64,000 nt of DNA from NCBI RefSeq assembly GCF_036169555.1, contig NZ_CP108032.1:5456001-5520000 (forward strand), written 5' to 3'. The notes beneath the pieces are model-generated. The model saw nothing but the letters and a program-made list of their open reading frames with translations. It made no database searches and was not told where the DNA came from. The stretch comes from Streptomyces sp. NBC_00306. GTDB taxonomy: Bacteria > Actinomycetota > Actinomycetes > Streptomycetales > Streptomycetaceae. Positions 56,907 through 64,000 of this stretch are shown here, piece by piece (position 1 is the stretch's first letter; every line of letters starts with the position of its first letter). The position numbers and the translations under genes are program-made.

Positions 56907-58055
56907 ATGCCGCACGAGAGCGGAGAACCGCACCAGCCCTCCGGGCCCGGCGCCCCCACGCCGGACCCGTACGGACCGGGCAAGGTGTACCGCTCTCGGG
57001 GCAGGGCACGGCACCGGGCTCGGCGGAGGTCACTGCGGATCGCCGCCTGGACCGCCCTCGGTGTCGTGGCAGTCGGAGGCGGCGGCCTGGCCTACCTCTA
57101 CTCGCAGCTCAACGGCAACATCCAGGGCACCGACATCAACGCGGCCCTGGGCAAGGACCGTCCCGGCGAGCAGCGCAACGGCTCGATGGACATCCTGCTG
57201 CTCGGCTCCGACTCACGGGCGGGTACGCACGGCCAGTACGGCTCGGGCGTCACCGGCGCCCGGTCGGACACGGCGATGGTGCTGCACGTCGACAAGACCC
57301 ACAAGAAGGCGAGTGTCGTCAGCGTCCCGCGCGACACCGTCGTGGAGCGTCCCGCGTGCGCCAAGCCCGGCGGCGGCACGGCCCCGGCCGAACACCGGGC
57401 GATGTTCAACGAGTCCTACCAGGCGGGCGGACCGGCCTGCACCGTCAAGACGGTGGAGAAGATGTCCGGCGTCCGCATGGACCACTACCTCGAAGTCGAC
57501 TTCAAGGGCTTCACCAAGCTCATCGACGAGCTCGGCGGCGTGAACGTCACGACCAGCAAGGCCATCGAGGACGACAGCAGCCATCTGTCCCTGCCGGCCG
57601 GCAAGCACACACTCAAGGGCGAGCAGGCGCTGGAGCTCGTCCGCACCCGTCACGCGGTGAGCGACGGCAGTGACCTCGGCCGCATCCAGCTCCAGCAGAC
57701 GTTCATCAAGGCGCTGCTGCACCGCGTCGACTCCATCGGCCTGGCGAGCGACCCCACCAAGCTCTACGACCTGGCCGACACCGCGACCCGCACGGTCAGC
57801 GCGGACTCGGACCTGGCATCCGCGACGAAGCTGCTCGGCCTCGCGAAGGACCTCAAGGGCATCAAGCCGGACCGGATGAACATGGTCACCCTGCCCGTGA
57901 CGTACGACCCCAAGGATCCCGGCCGCGTCGTCCCGCTGAAGAAGGCGTCCCACCAGGTGTGGGACGCCCTGCGCGAGGACCGCCCGATCCCCGGGTCGGC
58001 GGCGGACAACTCGGTCGGCGATCGCGGCGACGCCCCGGTGAAGGCCGGCACCTGA
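56907..58055 (+). CDS. LytR-CpsA-Psr (LCP) family wall-polymer transferase
   Basis: Membrane enzyme, 382 aa, attaching glycopolymers to peptidoglycan. A Pro-rich cytoplasmic tail and basic patch precede one helix (about residues 44-65). The extracellular LCP domain shows MDILLLGSDSRAG, ARSDTAMVLHVD, SVPRDTVVERPAC, FKGFTKLIDELGGVNV and ELVRTRHAVSDGSDLGRIQLQQ, including the Arg/Asp residues that bind the pyrophosphate lipid. ATG at 56907. It follows the transglycosylase gene on the same strand. Confidence 0.92.
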   Translation: MPHESGEPHQPSGPGAPTPDPYGPGKVYRSRGRARHRARRRSLRIAAWTALGVVAVGGGGLAYLYSQLNGNIQGTDINAALGKDRPGEQRNGSMDILLLGSDSRAGTHGQYGSGVTGARSDTAMVLHVDKTHKKASVVSVPRDTVVERPACAKPGGGTAPAEHRAMFNESYQAGGPACTVKTVEKMSGVRMDHYLEVDFKGFTKLIDELGGVNVTTSKAIEDDSSHLSLPAGKHTLKGEQALELVRTRHAVSDGSDLGRIQLQQTFIKALLHRVDSIGLASDPTKLYDLADTATRTVSADSDLASATKLLGLAKDLKGIKPDRMNMVTLPVTYDPKDPGRVVPLKKASHQVWDALREDRPIPGSAADNSVGDRGDAPVKAGT

Positions 58056-58134
58056 CCTCCCCCGGGCGCCGGTGCGCGCCTGAATGCTGACGGAACGACA
58101 GGAACCGTTCCGAAGTGACGCCCGTCACAACGGC

Positions 58135-59052
58135 ATGAGGTCACCGTTCACCGCACTCCGCACCCTCGGAGCGCTCGCCGCGCTGTCGGCGCTCGTACTG
58201 GTCACTGCCTGCGGGCAGGAAATGAACACGAACCGCGCGGCGCCGGGCTCGGCATCGGAGTCGGACGCGAACCGGCCCAACCGGCCCCAGCAGTACGCCG
58301 TCACGGCGGTGGTCCTCGCGAACGCCTCGCACGGCCCGCAGATATGTCACGTGGCGCGGATGATGATGCCCCCGACGTGCAGCGGTCCCGACGTCGTCGG
58401 CTGGGACTGGGACGCCGTCACGTCCCAGTCGGTACGCGGTATCCGGTGGGGCACGTACCACCTCACCGGTACCTGGGACGGCAAACGCTTCACACTGACC
58501 GAGCCGGCGAAGAACCTCCGCCCGGGCGACAAGCCCCGCGGCGGCGTGGACGACAGGGACTTCAGGACTCCGTGCAAGGCACCTCCGGGCGGCTGGAAAC
58601 CGGTCGACCGGTCCAAGGCCTCGCACGCCGCCGAGCAGCGTCTCCAGGAACTCCTCGAACAGGACCCGGAGTACGGAGGTCACTGGATCTCCTATCCCGC
58701 AGGGCTCAGGGGCGGGCAGACCGTCACCGTGGTCACCTTCACCGGCGACCTCCCCGGTAACGAACGAGAGATCCGCACGGCCTGGGGCGGCCCGCTCTGC
58801 CTGCTGACCGTCGAGCGTTCCCAGCAGGAACTCCGCACGGTGCGTGAGGACTTGGTGAAGCGGATGAGCGCGGGAACCCCTGGCTATCTGGGCGTGGGCT
58901 CGGACCCTGTGAACAACCGGGTACGGCTGTACGTCACGGTCCCGAGCGACCATATGCAGCGGGAGCTCGACCGCCGCTACGGCAAGGGCGCGGTCGGACT
59001 CTCGCCGTGGCTGCACCCGAAGGCGCTTCCCGGGACGGCCTCTGGCCGCTGA
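58135..59052 (+). CDS. secreted lipoprotein of unknown function
   Basis: Lipoprotein, 305 aa, with lipobox VTAC (Cys26). The mature part has no domain that I recognise. Two cysteines in MMMPPTCSGPD and the FRTPCKAPPGGW segment, and one in GPLCLLTV, may form disulfides. Charged, helical C-terminal sequence ends the protein. ATG at 58135; the frame is open from 58084. It may be co-transcribed with the LCP gene 79 bases upstream. Confidence 0.78.
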   Translation: MRSPFTALRTLGALAALSALVLVTACGQEMNTNRAAPGSASESDANRPNRPQQYAVTAVVLANASHGPQICHVARMMMPPTCSGPDVVGWDWDAVTSQSVRGIRWGTYHLTGTWDGKRFTLTEPAKNLRPGDKPRGGVDDRDFRTPCKAPPGGWKPVDRSKASHAAEQRLQELLEQDPEYGGHWISYPAGLRGGQTVTVVTFTGDLPGNEREIRTAWGGPLCLLTVERSQQELRTVREDLVKRMSAGTPGYLGVGSDPVNNRVRLYVTVPSDHMQRELDRRYGKGAVGLSPWLHPKALPGTASGR

Positions 59053-59130
59053 CGCCGGCGCGCACCACGGTCACAGACCCCAGCAGTCTCCTCCGCTCCG
59101 CGGGAACCGTCCCCACCGGCCGCCGCGTGA

Positions 59131-59408
59131 TGTCCTCATGTCACCACGGGCACGCACGCCACCCAGATCACCAGCAAAACCCTGTGGAACCATGGGCCTT
59201 GTCGGATCGACGTGGAGAGTTCCAACCCGGGCGGGCGACCGGGCCAGTTGCACTTCCAGGACCAGCGCAACAAGGGCGCGAAGTACCAGTACGAATTCGA
59301 GACCGGGAATTCGAGGGCCTTCCGCGCAGCGTGGAGAAGGCCATCGGGAGCAACCCGGGGTTCATCGCAGGCATCAGAAAGGGACTCGCCGCGCTCGGCG
59401 AAGGATAG
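59131..59408 (+). pseudogene. frameshifted C-terminal fragment of a polymorphic-toxin-like protein
   Basis: One frame reads THATQITSKTLWNHGPCRID, then the phrase PGQLHFQDQRNKGAKYQYEF up to about 59309. The next frame continues FEGLPRSVEKAIGSNPGFIAG and ends with a stop at 59406-59408. Joining them needs one extra G in CCGGGAATTC (59304-59313), giving a continuous TGEFEGLPRS. This composition is typical of C-terminal toxin domains of contact-dependent or secreted polymorphic toxins. There is no start codon and an in-frame stop at 59128-59130, so it is an N-terminally lost, frameshifted remnant. The next gene is its probable immunity partner. Confidence 0.65.
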
Positions 59409-59410
59409 AT

Positions 59411-59917
59411 GTGCGAAGCAATTCCCGAATGAAGGCGCTCCTGGAGGAAACGGACCTCGGGAAGCTGGGGTCTCAGGACATCCCTCCCATGTTCCGTGAG
59501 GTCGTGGAACGCGGATGGTCCACGACGGCCGGCGGGGCCCGTGTGCTGACCGATCTGCGTCCACAGGGCCCGGCCGAATACTTCGACCGGCTCGCGGAGG
59601 AAACCACGGTCAACGGCCGGGGAATGACCGACTACGACCTCCCCGCCGCGGCTCACGAGCGCACGCCCCTTCTGCTGCGACGCTGCCTGGCGTACATCTG
59701 CGCCTGTCTGCGCGCGGCGGAGAAGGAGTTCGGGGACAGCGGGGTGAAGGGATACCTCTCCCTGTCCTTCGCCGACACCGAGGACGCGCTCCTCACAGCC
59801 GATGTCACCTTCTGCACACCGCTGCCCGATGTTCCTCCCTACATCGCGGATCTCGAGCACGTGGAGAACGAAGCGGTGGCGGAGATCTCCGTGGAGGACT
59901 GCCGGCTCTGGTCATGA
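59411..59917 (+). CDS. candidate immunity protein for the adjacent toxin fragment
   Basis: Soluble alpha/beta protein, 168 aa, of no family that I recognise. It is acidic (pairs such as EETDLG, AEETTVNG, LEHVENEAVAEISVED), as usual for immunity proteins of nuclease-like toxins. A central amphipathic stretch reads RCLAYICACLRAAEKEFG. GTG at 59411 lies two bases after the toxin-fragment stop, with AAGGA upstream; ATG at 59429 is an alternative. Its position directly after a toxin C-terminus is the main support. Confidence 0.6.
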   Translation: MRSNSRMKALLEETDLGKLGSQDIPPMFREVVERGWSTTAGGARVLTDLRPQGPAEYFDRLAEETTVNGRGMTDYDLPAAAHERTPLLLRRCLAYICACLRAAEKEFGDSGVKGYLSLSFADTEDALLTADVTFCTPLPDVPPYIADLEHVENEAVAEISVEDCRLWS

Positions 59918-59944
59918 GGAGGCCAGGGCTGGGGATCGGTCTTC

Positions 59945-60517
59945 TCAGTCCTGCTGCGACGCGGGGTGCAGGAGGGCGCGCAGATACCGGCGCCGGTACC
60001 AGCGCTGCGCGATCAGAAGCACCGGGAAGACGGTCCGCCACGGACCCGCGGGAGCGCGGCCGGTCAGCGACCGCAGCGTCAGGGTGACCCGCCCGTCGGG
60101 GTCGCGGCCCACCACGAAGGCCTCCTCTCCGGACACCGGATGGCCGGGCAGCGTGCCGTAGGCGAAGCCGCACCTGTCAGCCGTGTCCACGACGGCGACC
60201 ACCCGCACCGGCTCATGCACGGCCACCGGCCCCCACGCCGCCGTGATCCGGTACTCGGCCCCCTCGACGACTCGCTCACCGGCGCCCGCGAGCGGAGTGA
60301 CCCGGAAGCCGCTACGGCGCTTGACGCCCCACCGCAGCACGGCATCGGCGGCGGCGCGCCAGTCGCTGTCACCGTGCCCGATGACCACAGTGCGCTCATA
60401 GCGGCGGCAGCCCGGGATCCCCGTGGTCCAGGTGCCGTCGCCGGGACAGGTCGCACCGGCGGGAGCGTAGGTGAGGTGGCGACTGCCCGCCGGGCTGTCC
60501 GATCTGTCCGAGGGCAT
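59945..60517 (-). CDS. DUF1990 family protein
   Basis: Protein of 190 aa matching the DUF1990 pattern: HGDSDWRAAADAVLRWGVKRRSGF near residue 50, YRITAAWGPVAVHEPVRVVAVVD in the middle, GFAYGTLPGHPVSGEEAFVV and an aromatic C-terminus (AQRWYRRRYLRAL). The function of the family is unknown; a lipocalin-like or START-like barrel has been suggested for relatives. ATG at 60517. It converges on the immunity candidate across 27 bases. Confidence 0.82.
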   Translation of the reverse strand: MPSDRSDSPAGSRHLTYAPAGATCPGDGTWTTGIPGCRRYERTVVIGHGDSDWRAAADAVLRWGVKRRSGFRVTPLAGAGERVVEGAEYRITAAWGPVAVHEPVRVVAVVDTADRCGFAYGTLPGHPVSGEEAFVVGRDPDGRVTLTLRSLTGRAPAGPWRTVFPVLLIAQRWYRRRYLRALLHPASQQD

Positions 60518-60660
60518 GACGGGCTCCTGTTACGACAAGTGGGCTGACGGCCGGCCGCTGAGCCTAATCGGCTGGGATCCCGCCATCGGGCGCCGGGCCG
60601 GTGGTACCCACGCACCCCACGGCCGGCATCCGACGGCATCAGCGGCCGGCCGTACCCGCC

Positions 60661-60858
60661 TCAACCGCTGATGGTCACGGCCTGCACGGGACAGCTACGA
60701 GCAGCCTCCTTCAGCAGCGAGTCCCCGTCCCCGCCCTCACGGCCGGGCAGCACGACTCCGTACCCGTCGTCGTCCTGGGTGAAGACCGCGGGCGCGGTCA
60801 GAGCACACATGCCCGAGCCGATGCACTTGTCGCTGTCGATGCTCACTCTGGTGGTCAC
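60661..60858 (-). CDS. 3Fe-4S type ferredoxin
   Basis: Small electron carrier, 65 aa. Cysteines lie at DKCIGSGMC (Cys12, Cys18) and SCPVQA (Cys56), the three-ligand set of P450-type ferredoxins, with GDSLLKEAARSCP before the last one. Such ferredoxins normally sit beside a cytochrome P450 gene; none is in the window, so its partner is elsewhere. ATG at 60858. Confidence 0.92.
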   Translation of the reverse strand: MTTRVSIDSDKCIGSGMCALTAPAVFTQDDDGYGVVLPGREGGDGDSLLKEAARSCPVQAVTISG

Positions 60859-61015
60859 AAGCTCGTCCCTTCGAGTTCGGTGCGCACGAGGCCTCGTACG
60901 GGAGGAGTGGTTCCCTGACCGAGCCGCCGGGCAGGCACTACGTCGCGCGCATCACCCGGTCGGGTGCAGCGCCGGCGGGGGCGAACCCCCACCGGCGCAC
61001 CGAAGCCGGACCCGG

Positions 61016-62176
61016 TTACGCCGGGTCGATGCGGTGGATGGCGCCACCGATGTCGAGGACGTACAGCTCGCCGCAGCCGTCCTGCACGAAGGAGATGACC
61101 TCACCGCCACTGACGCCGAGGTCGCTCTCGCCGGTCACCTTGCCGTCCTTCATCCGCAGGGCGCGGACGGTGCCGTCGCAGTAGTCGCTGAAGAGGTACT
61201 GCCCCTTCAGGGCCGGGATCGCCTTGCCGCGGTAGACGAAACCACCGGTCACCGAGCAGCCCAGCCCGTTACGGCCGTACTCGTGGACGGGCGGCACATG
61301 GTTCGCCGGCTCGGTCCCACCGCGGAAGGGATGGGTGCCCTCCATCTCGGACCATCCGTAGTTCTCGCCGCCCTTGCTGCTCGCCGGGGCCCAGTCGATC
61401 TCCTCCCACTCGCTCTGGCCGACATCGCCGACGAGCATGTCGCCGGTGCCGGCGTCGAAGGAGAACCGCCACGGGTTGCGCAGCCCGTACGCCCAGATCT
61501 CGTCCTTCGCGTTCGGGTCACCCACGAACGGATTGTCGGCCGGGATCGCGTACGGCTTGGCGCCCCTCGGGTCGATCCGCACGATCTTGCCGAGCAGGGT
61601 GCCGAGGTTCTGCCCGTAGTCGTGCGGGTCCCCGCCCGAGCCGCCGTCCCCGAAGGCGATGTAGAGGTAGCCGTCGGGCCCGAACTTGATGTCACCACCG
61701 TTGTGGTTGGCGTACGGCTGCGTCTGGGTGAGGACGGTGCGCCGGGTGTTCTTCTGGATCTTGCCGTTCCGCACGGCGAACTCGTCGATGGTGCTGGTGC
61801 CTTCGAGGTTCGTGTACGAGATGTAGAAGTACGCGAACCGCTTGTCGAACGCGATACCCAGCAGCCCGCGTTCCCCGTCGACGGTGGTCTCCGCGGTGAT
61901 GTCGAGCACGGGCGCGCCGAGTCCTCGGCTGTCCAGAACCCGTACGGTCCCGGCCCGCTCGGCAATCCACACGGTCCCACCGGGGCCGGCGGTACCGGCG
62001 ATCGGATTCTTCGCGGTGGCCACGTGCTCGAGAGCGACCGCGGCCGCCTTCGACGGGGCTTTCGGCGGTGCTATCGGCGGGGCGGCGGACTCGTCGGCGG
62101 AAGCAGTGGACAAGGCGAGGGAAGCGACAAGACAGATGGTGCCGATAATCGCGGAGCTTCGGGTGCGAACGTTCAC
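61016..62176 (-). CDS. secreted PQQ-type sugar dehydrogenase (GDH/sorbosone dehydrogenase family)
   Basis: Secreted beta-propeller dehydrogenase, 386 aa, with a Sec signal peptide (ending STASA). Family motifs are VWIAERAGTVRVLD, GERGLLGIAFDKRF, NHNGGDIKFGPDGYLYIAFGDGG, GKIVRIDPRG, EIWAYGLRNPWRFSFD and DVGQSEWEEIDW. These enzymes oxidise aldoses using pyrroloquinoline quinone or act as lactonase-like relatives. GTG at 62176 follows AGGAGGG at five bases. A DasR-like operator lies about 150 bases upstream, hinting at control by amino-sugar (GlcNAc) status. Confidence 0.9.
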   Translation of the reverse strand: MNVRTRSSAIIGTICLVASLALSTASADESAAPPIAPPKAPSKAAAVALEHVATAKNPIAGTAGPGGTVWIAERAGTVRVLDSRGLGAPVLDITAETTVDGERGLLGIAFDKRFAYFYISYTNLEGTSTIDEFAVRNGKIQKNTRRTVLTQTQPYANHNGGDIKFGPDGYLYIAFGDGGSGGDPHDYGQNLGTLLGKIVRIDPRGAKPYAIPADNPFVGDPNAKDEIWAYGLRNPWRFSFDAGTGDMLVGDVGQSEWEEIDWAPASSKGGENYGWSEMEGTHPFRGGTEPANHVPPVHEYGRNGLGCSVTGGFVYRGKAIPALKGQYLFSDYCDGTVRALRMKDGKVTGESDLGVSGGEVISFVQDGCGELYVLDIGGAIHRIDPA

Positions 62177-62535
62177 CGTGACCCTCCTGAAGGCGGCGCA
62201 TGGGAGTTCACCCGGCTGCTGGGCAGAGTGGTGCGTGGGGGTAGGGGGGTGCCCGCGCCAGCACGCAACCTGGGTGGGGGGATGGTGTGCCACTGGCCGG
62301 TGACGAGACTACTGGGACGGGAGGGTCTTGGCCTAGACCAATGCGGCACCTGTGTGGGGGAGTTGGGCCCGGGGACGGGCGCTCGGCAGGTGGTGGACCC
62401 GGCCGTTCGCGGGGCGGCTGTGGCCACAGGCGGCACTTGTCTCCGGAGGGATGACCGCTGGAGCTCGGCCGTCGGGGAGTCGCCACCGGGGGATCGAAGA
62501 CCTGCCGCGAGGGGACCAGTGATCGCGGCCGGGCC
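62177..62535. other. divergent intergenic region
   Basis: A 359-base region between the PQQ-type dehydrogenase (minus) and a small hypothetical gene (plus). It is GC-rich with G-runs (62232-62282) and contains the DasR-like site at 62327-62342. I found no gene and no clear -35/-10 pair. Confidence 0.4.
62327..62342 (-). promoter_or_regulatory. DasR-responsive-element-like site
   Basis: On the minus strand the site reads ATTGGTCTAGGCCAAG, matching 12 of 16 positions of the dre consensus ACTGGTCTAGACCACT and 11 of 12 of its core TGGTCTAGACCA. It lies about 150 bases upstream of the secreted sugar dehydrogenase start. DasR is the GlcNAc-responsive GntR repressor of Streptomyces. Confidence 0.45.
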
Positions 62536-62901
62536 ATGGTGATCCATACTCCGGGCGTGGACATATCCGACGACGGCCGGAAGCTCGACCCTGAGTGGAT
62601 CGAGGCCGGCAACAACCTAAGTGGCAGCCTGCGTGGCTGTCGTGACGCCTCGTCTGTGGCGGAGCGCTTCGTGAGAGCCGGCTGGAGGTCGAGGTCGTCA
62701 TCCTGGTACGCGTACGAGCTGGAGACCAGCTGGTGCCAGGTGGAGATCGAACCCATCGACGCGTCGGACCTCTTGCTGAACGGCGTCGTGGACCCGCGTC
62801 GCTTCGACGAGCTGGCCGACCTGCTCAACCGCTTTGGGCTGCGGTACGGCTTGGAGCTCTCGGCGGCCGACGGGGGGATGGTCCGCGAGGTCCGGGGGTG
62901 A
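62536..62901 (+). CDS. small acidic hypothetical protein
   Basis: Soluble protein of 121 aa, unrecognised. It contains AERFVRAGWRSRSSSWYAYEL, WCQVEIEPIDASDLLLNGVV and DELADLLNRFGLRYGLEL. The size and acidity resemble small immunity-type or Streptomyces-specific unknowns. ATG at 62536; a GTG at 62557 is an alternative start. It lies at the edge of the degenerate terminal region. Confidence 0.6.
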   Translation: MVIHTPGVDISDDGRKLDPEWIEAGNNLSGSLRGCRDASSVAERFVRAGWRSRSSSWYAYELETSWCQVEIEPIDASDLLLNGVVDPRRFDELADLLNRFGLRYGLELSAADGGMVREVRG

Positions 62902-63098
62902 CCTGGTGGAGGGCAACTGCGCGGGCATTGGGCTGGTTGGGGGGCGGGCGCCGTTTCCGGCTGGTGGCGTGGGGCGATGGGCCGTGGTCCGGGGCGCGAA
63001 GAGGCGACGGCACCTGTCATACGGTCGGTGCGGGTGGCACACGGCTGCACGAGTAGGAGGACCTGGGCCTTGCGCTTCCGTTGGGCACTTCACGGGAA

Positions 63099-63178
63099 GT
63101 GACCCGGCAGGATTCGAACCTGCCCACGCGGCTCCGGAGGCCCCTTGAGCCTCACGCATCCCTGCTGGTCAGAGCCAC
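63099..63178 (-). tRNA. tRNA-like element, probably a degenerate or truncated tRNA
   Basis: On the minus strand the ends pair as a 7-bp acceptor stem, GTGGCTC with GGGTCAC (two G-U pairs). The T-arm is perfect (GGCAG-GTTCGAATC-CTGCC). An anticodon-like stem GAGGC/GCCTC closes a 7-base loop TCAAGGG. The D-arm does not form, and position 33 would be C instead of U, so a functional tRNA is doubtful. An alternative is a 3' tRNA fragment left at an integration site. A CACTTC/GAAGTG hairpin (63087-63102) overlaps the 3' end. Confidence 0.35.
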
Positions 63179-63946
63179 GTAACAGTGCCACTGGGAGCGC
63201 TCGGTCCACGCAAAGGCCGCGAAACTGGATTGCGGCCTCACGCCTCAGACGGCAGCTTCAGCATGCTCGGCTGTACTGCAGGGGCACTGGCGTCAGCGTT
63301 CACGGTGCCTTCCGCAGTTGTTGTCGATGGATTGCTTCCGGTGGTCACGCAGGTGTCGCCTTCCTCACGGCCGGGGCGGTGGTGAGCTTACCTAGAGCGA
63401 CGCATGTCCTTCTTCGCGTGGGAATCCCTCTCTCTCGACTCATTAACGTGACGCACCTTTCTGAGGATCAGCTGACGAGCTGCCGGAGCCTCTGGAAGAG
63501 CAGTCGAAACAGAACGTCGCAACCGACGTGACTGCGTCCTCCATCGGCCAGGGCGAGGCAGGTCTCCCTTCTGATCCGCAGCGACCTGTGCCAACTCGGC
63601 TCGGAGCCCGGCGTGGTGATGCTGGCCTGCGTCTGCTCGAGGGACAGGGGTGTGATTCGTCTCGAATGGGGAGAAGCGGAACTTCGGTCCGACCGCTACA
63701 CGATCTGGTACCACCATCATGCGCCGCCCCTCCAGGAGAGCGCCGGTCAGCCCGAGTTGCTAGCTGTTGGTGTCCTTAGGTGCCCTGAGTCGGCCGTATC
63801 AGACAGAGCCGCTGTGCACCGAAGTTCGATCGGTGATCACGGCGGGGACGTAGCTTTTCCCGTGCCCGATAGCGAGTTAGTGGTGTGAGGCTTGACATGG
63901 CAGATCCGGCGTGGACCTTGAAGGAACCCATTATGCCGAGGCCTAC

Positions 63947-63988
63947 TGATTGGTAACTACTCATTGGTAAGTGCTGATTGGCCTGGTC
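63947..63988 (+). repeat. three 14-bp spaced direct repeats TGATTGGTAA
   Basis: TGATTGGTAA (63947), TCATTGGTAA (63961) and TGATTGG (63975) are exactly 14 bases apart. The stretch is AT-richer than its surroundings. Spaced direct repeats of this kind often serve as binding sites upstream of a promoter; the downstream gene, if any, lies beyond the window. Confidence 0.5.
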
Positions 63989-64000
63989 GGAAACTCAACT

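Larger units (their letters stand above)
62902..64000. other. degenerate region with no intact gene
   Basis: About 1.1 kb in which no frame looks like a complete gene. GC content is lower and less codon-periodic than elsewhere. Between about 63470 and 63890 two plus-strand frames look partly protein-like, one containing ADELPEPLEEQSKQNVATDV and the other IRLEWGEAELRSDRYTIWYH, as if a gene had been broken by frameshifts. The region also holds a tRNA-like remnant (63099-63178), a CebR-like half palindrome TGGGAGCGCTCGGT (63192-63205) and a 14-bp repeat at the end. Confidence 0.45.

Noticed and set aside
63192..63205. CebR-like operator TGGGAGCGCTCGGT
   Set aside because: Only 11 of 14 positions match TGGGAGCGCTCCCA, with the second arm broken, and no cellulose- or sugar-related gene follows.
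63388..63720. 110-codon minus-strand frame in the terminal region
   Set aside because: No domain-like pattern, no convincing ribosome site, and Arg/Ala-rich chance composition in a region without intact genes.
1..64000. CRISPR arrays and insertion sequences
   Set aside because: The repeats seen are contiguous minisatellites without unique spacers, and no transposase-like gene or terminal inverted repeats were found.

Overview
The window is high-GC actinobacterial DNA, almost certainly a Streptomyces chromosome. Support comes from GTG/TTG starts, dense ATGA/GTGA overlaps, an HspR-type HAIR operator in front of lon, a complete conservon (cvnABCD) with a StyA-like flavoprotein, a split NHEJ locus, and many secreted cell-wall enzymes. 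Coding density is high to about 62.9 kb. The last 1.1 kb is degenerate and holds a tRNA-like remnant.

Layout. 0.3-9.5 kb: a two-component system, a spermidine-synthase-like methyltransferase, a rhomboid-like membrane protein, an emfourin-like lipoprotein, lon, a trypsin-like lipoprotein and a TrmB/LuxR-type regulator. 9.6-16.3 kb: a secreted M4 metalloprotease, a Cys-cluster/pentapeptide protein, a GH25 muramidase, a MarR regulator and a PP2C-like protein. 16.6-23.9 kb: the conservon with its StyA-like monooxygenase, an NlpC/P60 endopeptidase and a small unknown. 24.0-37.0 kb: a self-contained metabolic cluster (below). 37.1-42.2 kb: a TetR regulator, two divergent diiron proteins and a sulfatase-type membrane enzyme. 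42.3-48.3 kb: lipoprotein, sensor kinase, FtsW/RodA, penicillin-binding protein and amidase, all on the minus strand. 48.5-55.4 kb: zinc-ribbon, HEAT-repeat and NERD-like proteins, then ligase and primase-polymerase divergent from Ku. 55.9-59.1 kb: a possible c-di-AMP riboswitch before a transglycosylase, an LCP protein and a lipoprotein. 59.1-59.9 kb: a frameshifted polymorphic-toxin C-terminus followed by a candidate immunity gene. 59.9-62.9 kb: a DUF1990 protein, a ferredoxin, a secreted PQQ-type sugar dehydrogenase and an unknown.

The most interesting region is 24.0-37.0 kb. It holds a sugar-type ABC importer (binding protein and two permeases, no ATPase), two mirror-image triads, an LLM-class oxidoreductase, a DapA-family lyase, an enolase-superfamily enzyme and a regulator. 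Each triad encodes an intact amidohydrolase, a paralogue that has lost its metal ligands, and a DegT-type PLP aminotransferase. All four divergent or leader regions of the cluster, including the regulator's own, carry the same palindrome (TTWYGGCCYRGGCCGWAA), which I saw nowhere else here. I infer a local regulon for uptake and breakdown of an amino-sugar-, amino-cyclitol- or sugar-lactone-like compound. The substrate and chemistry are not determined.

GC-rich minisatellites or tail duplications sit at four of the roughly ten convergent gene junctions (4.1, 15.1-15.5, 31.8 and 51.8 kb), and similar arrays lie at 37.9, 55.4 and 56.7 kb. No insertion sequence, CRISPR array, rRNA or complete tRNA was seen.
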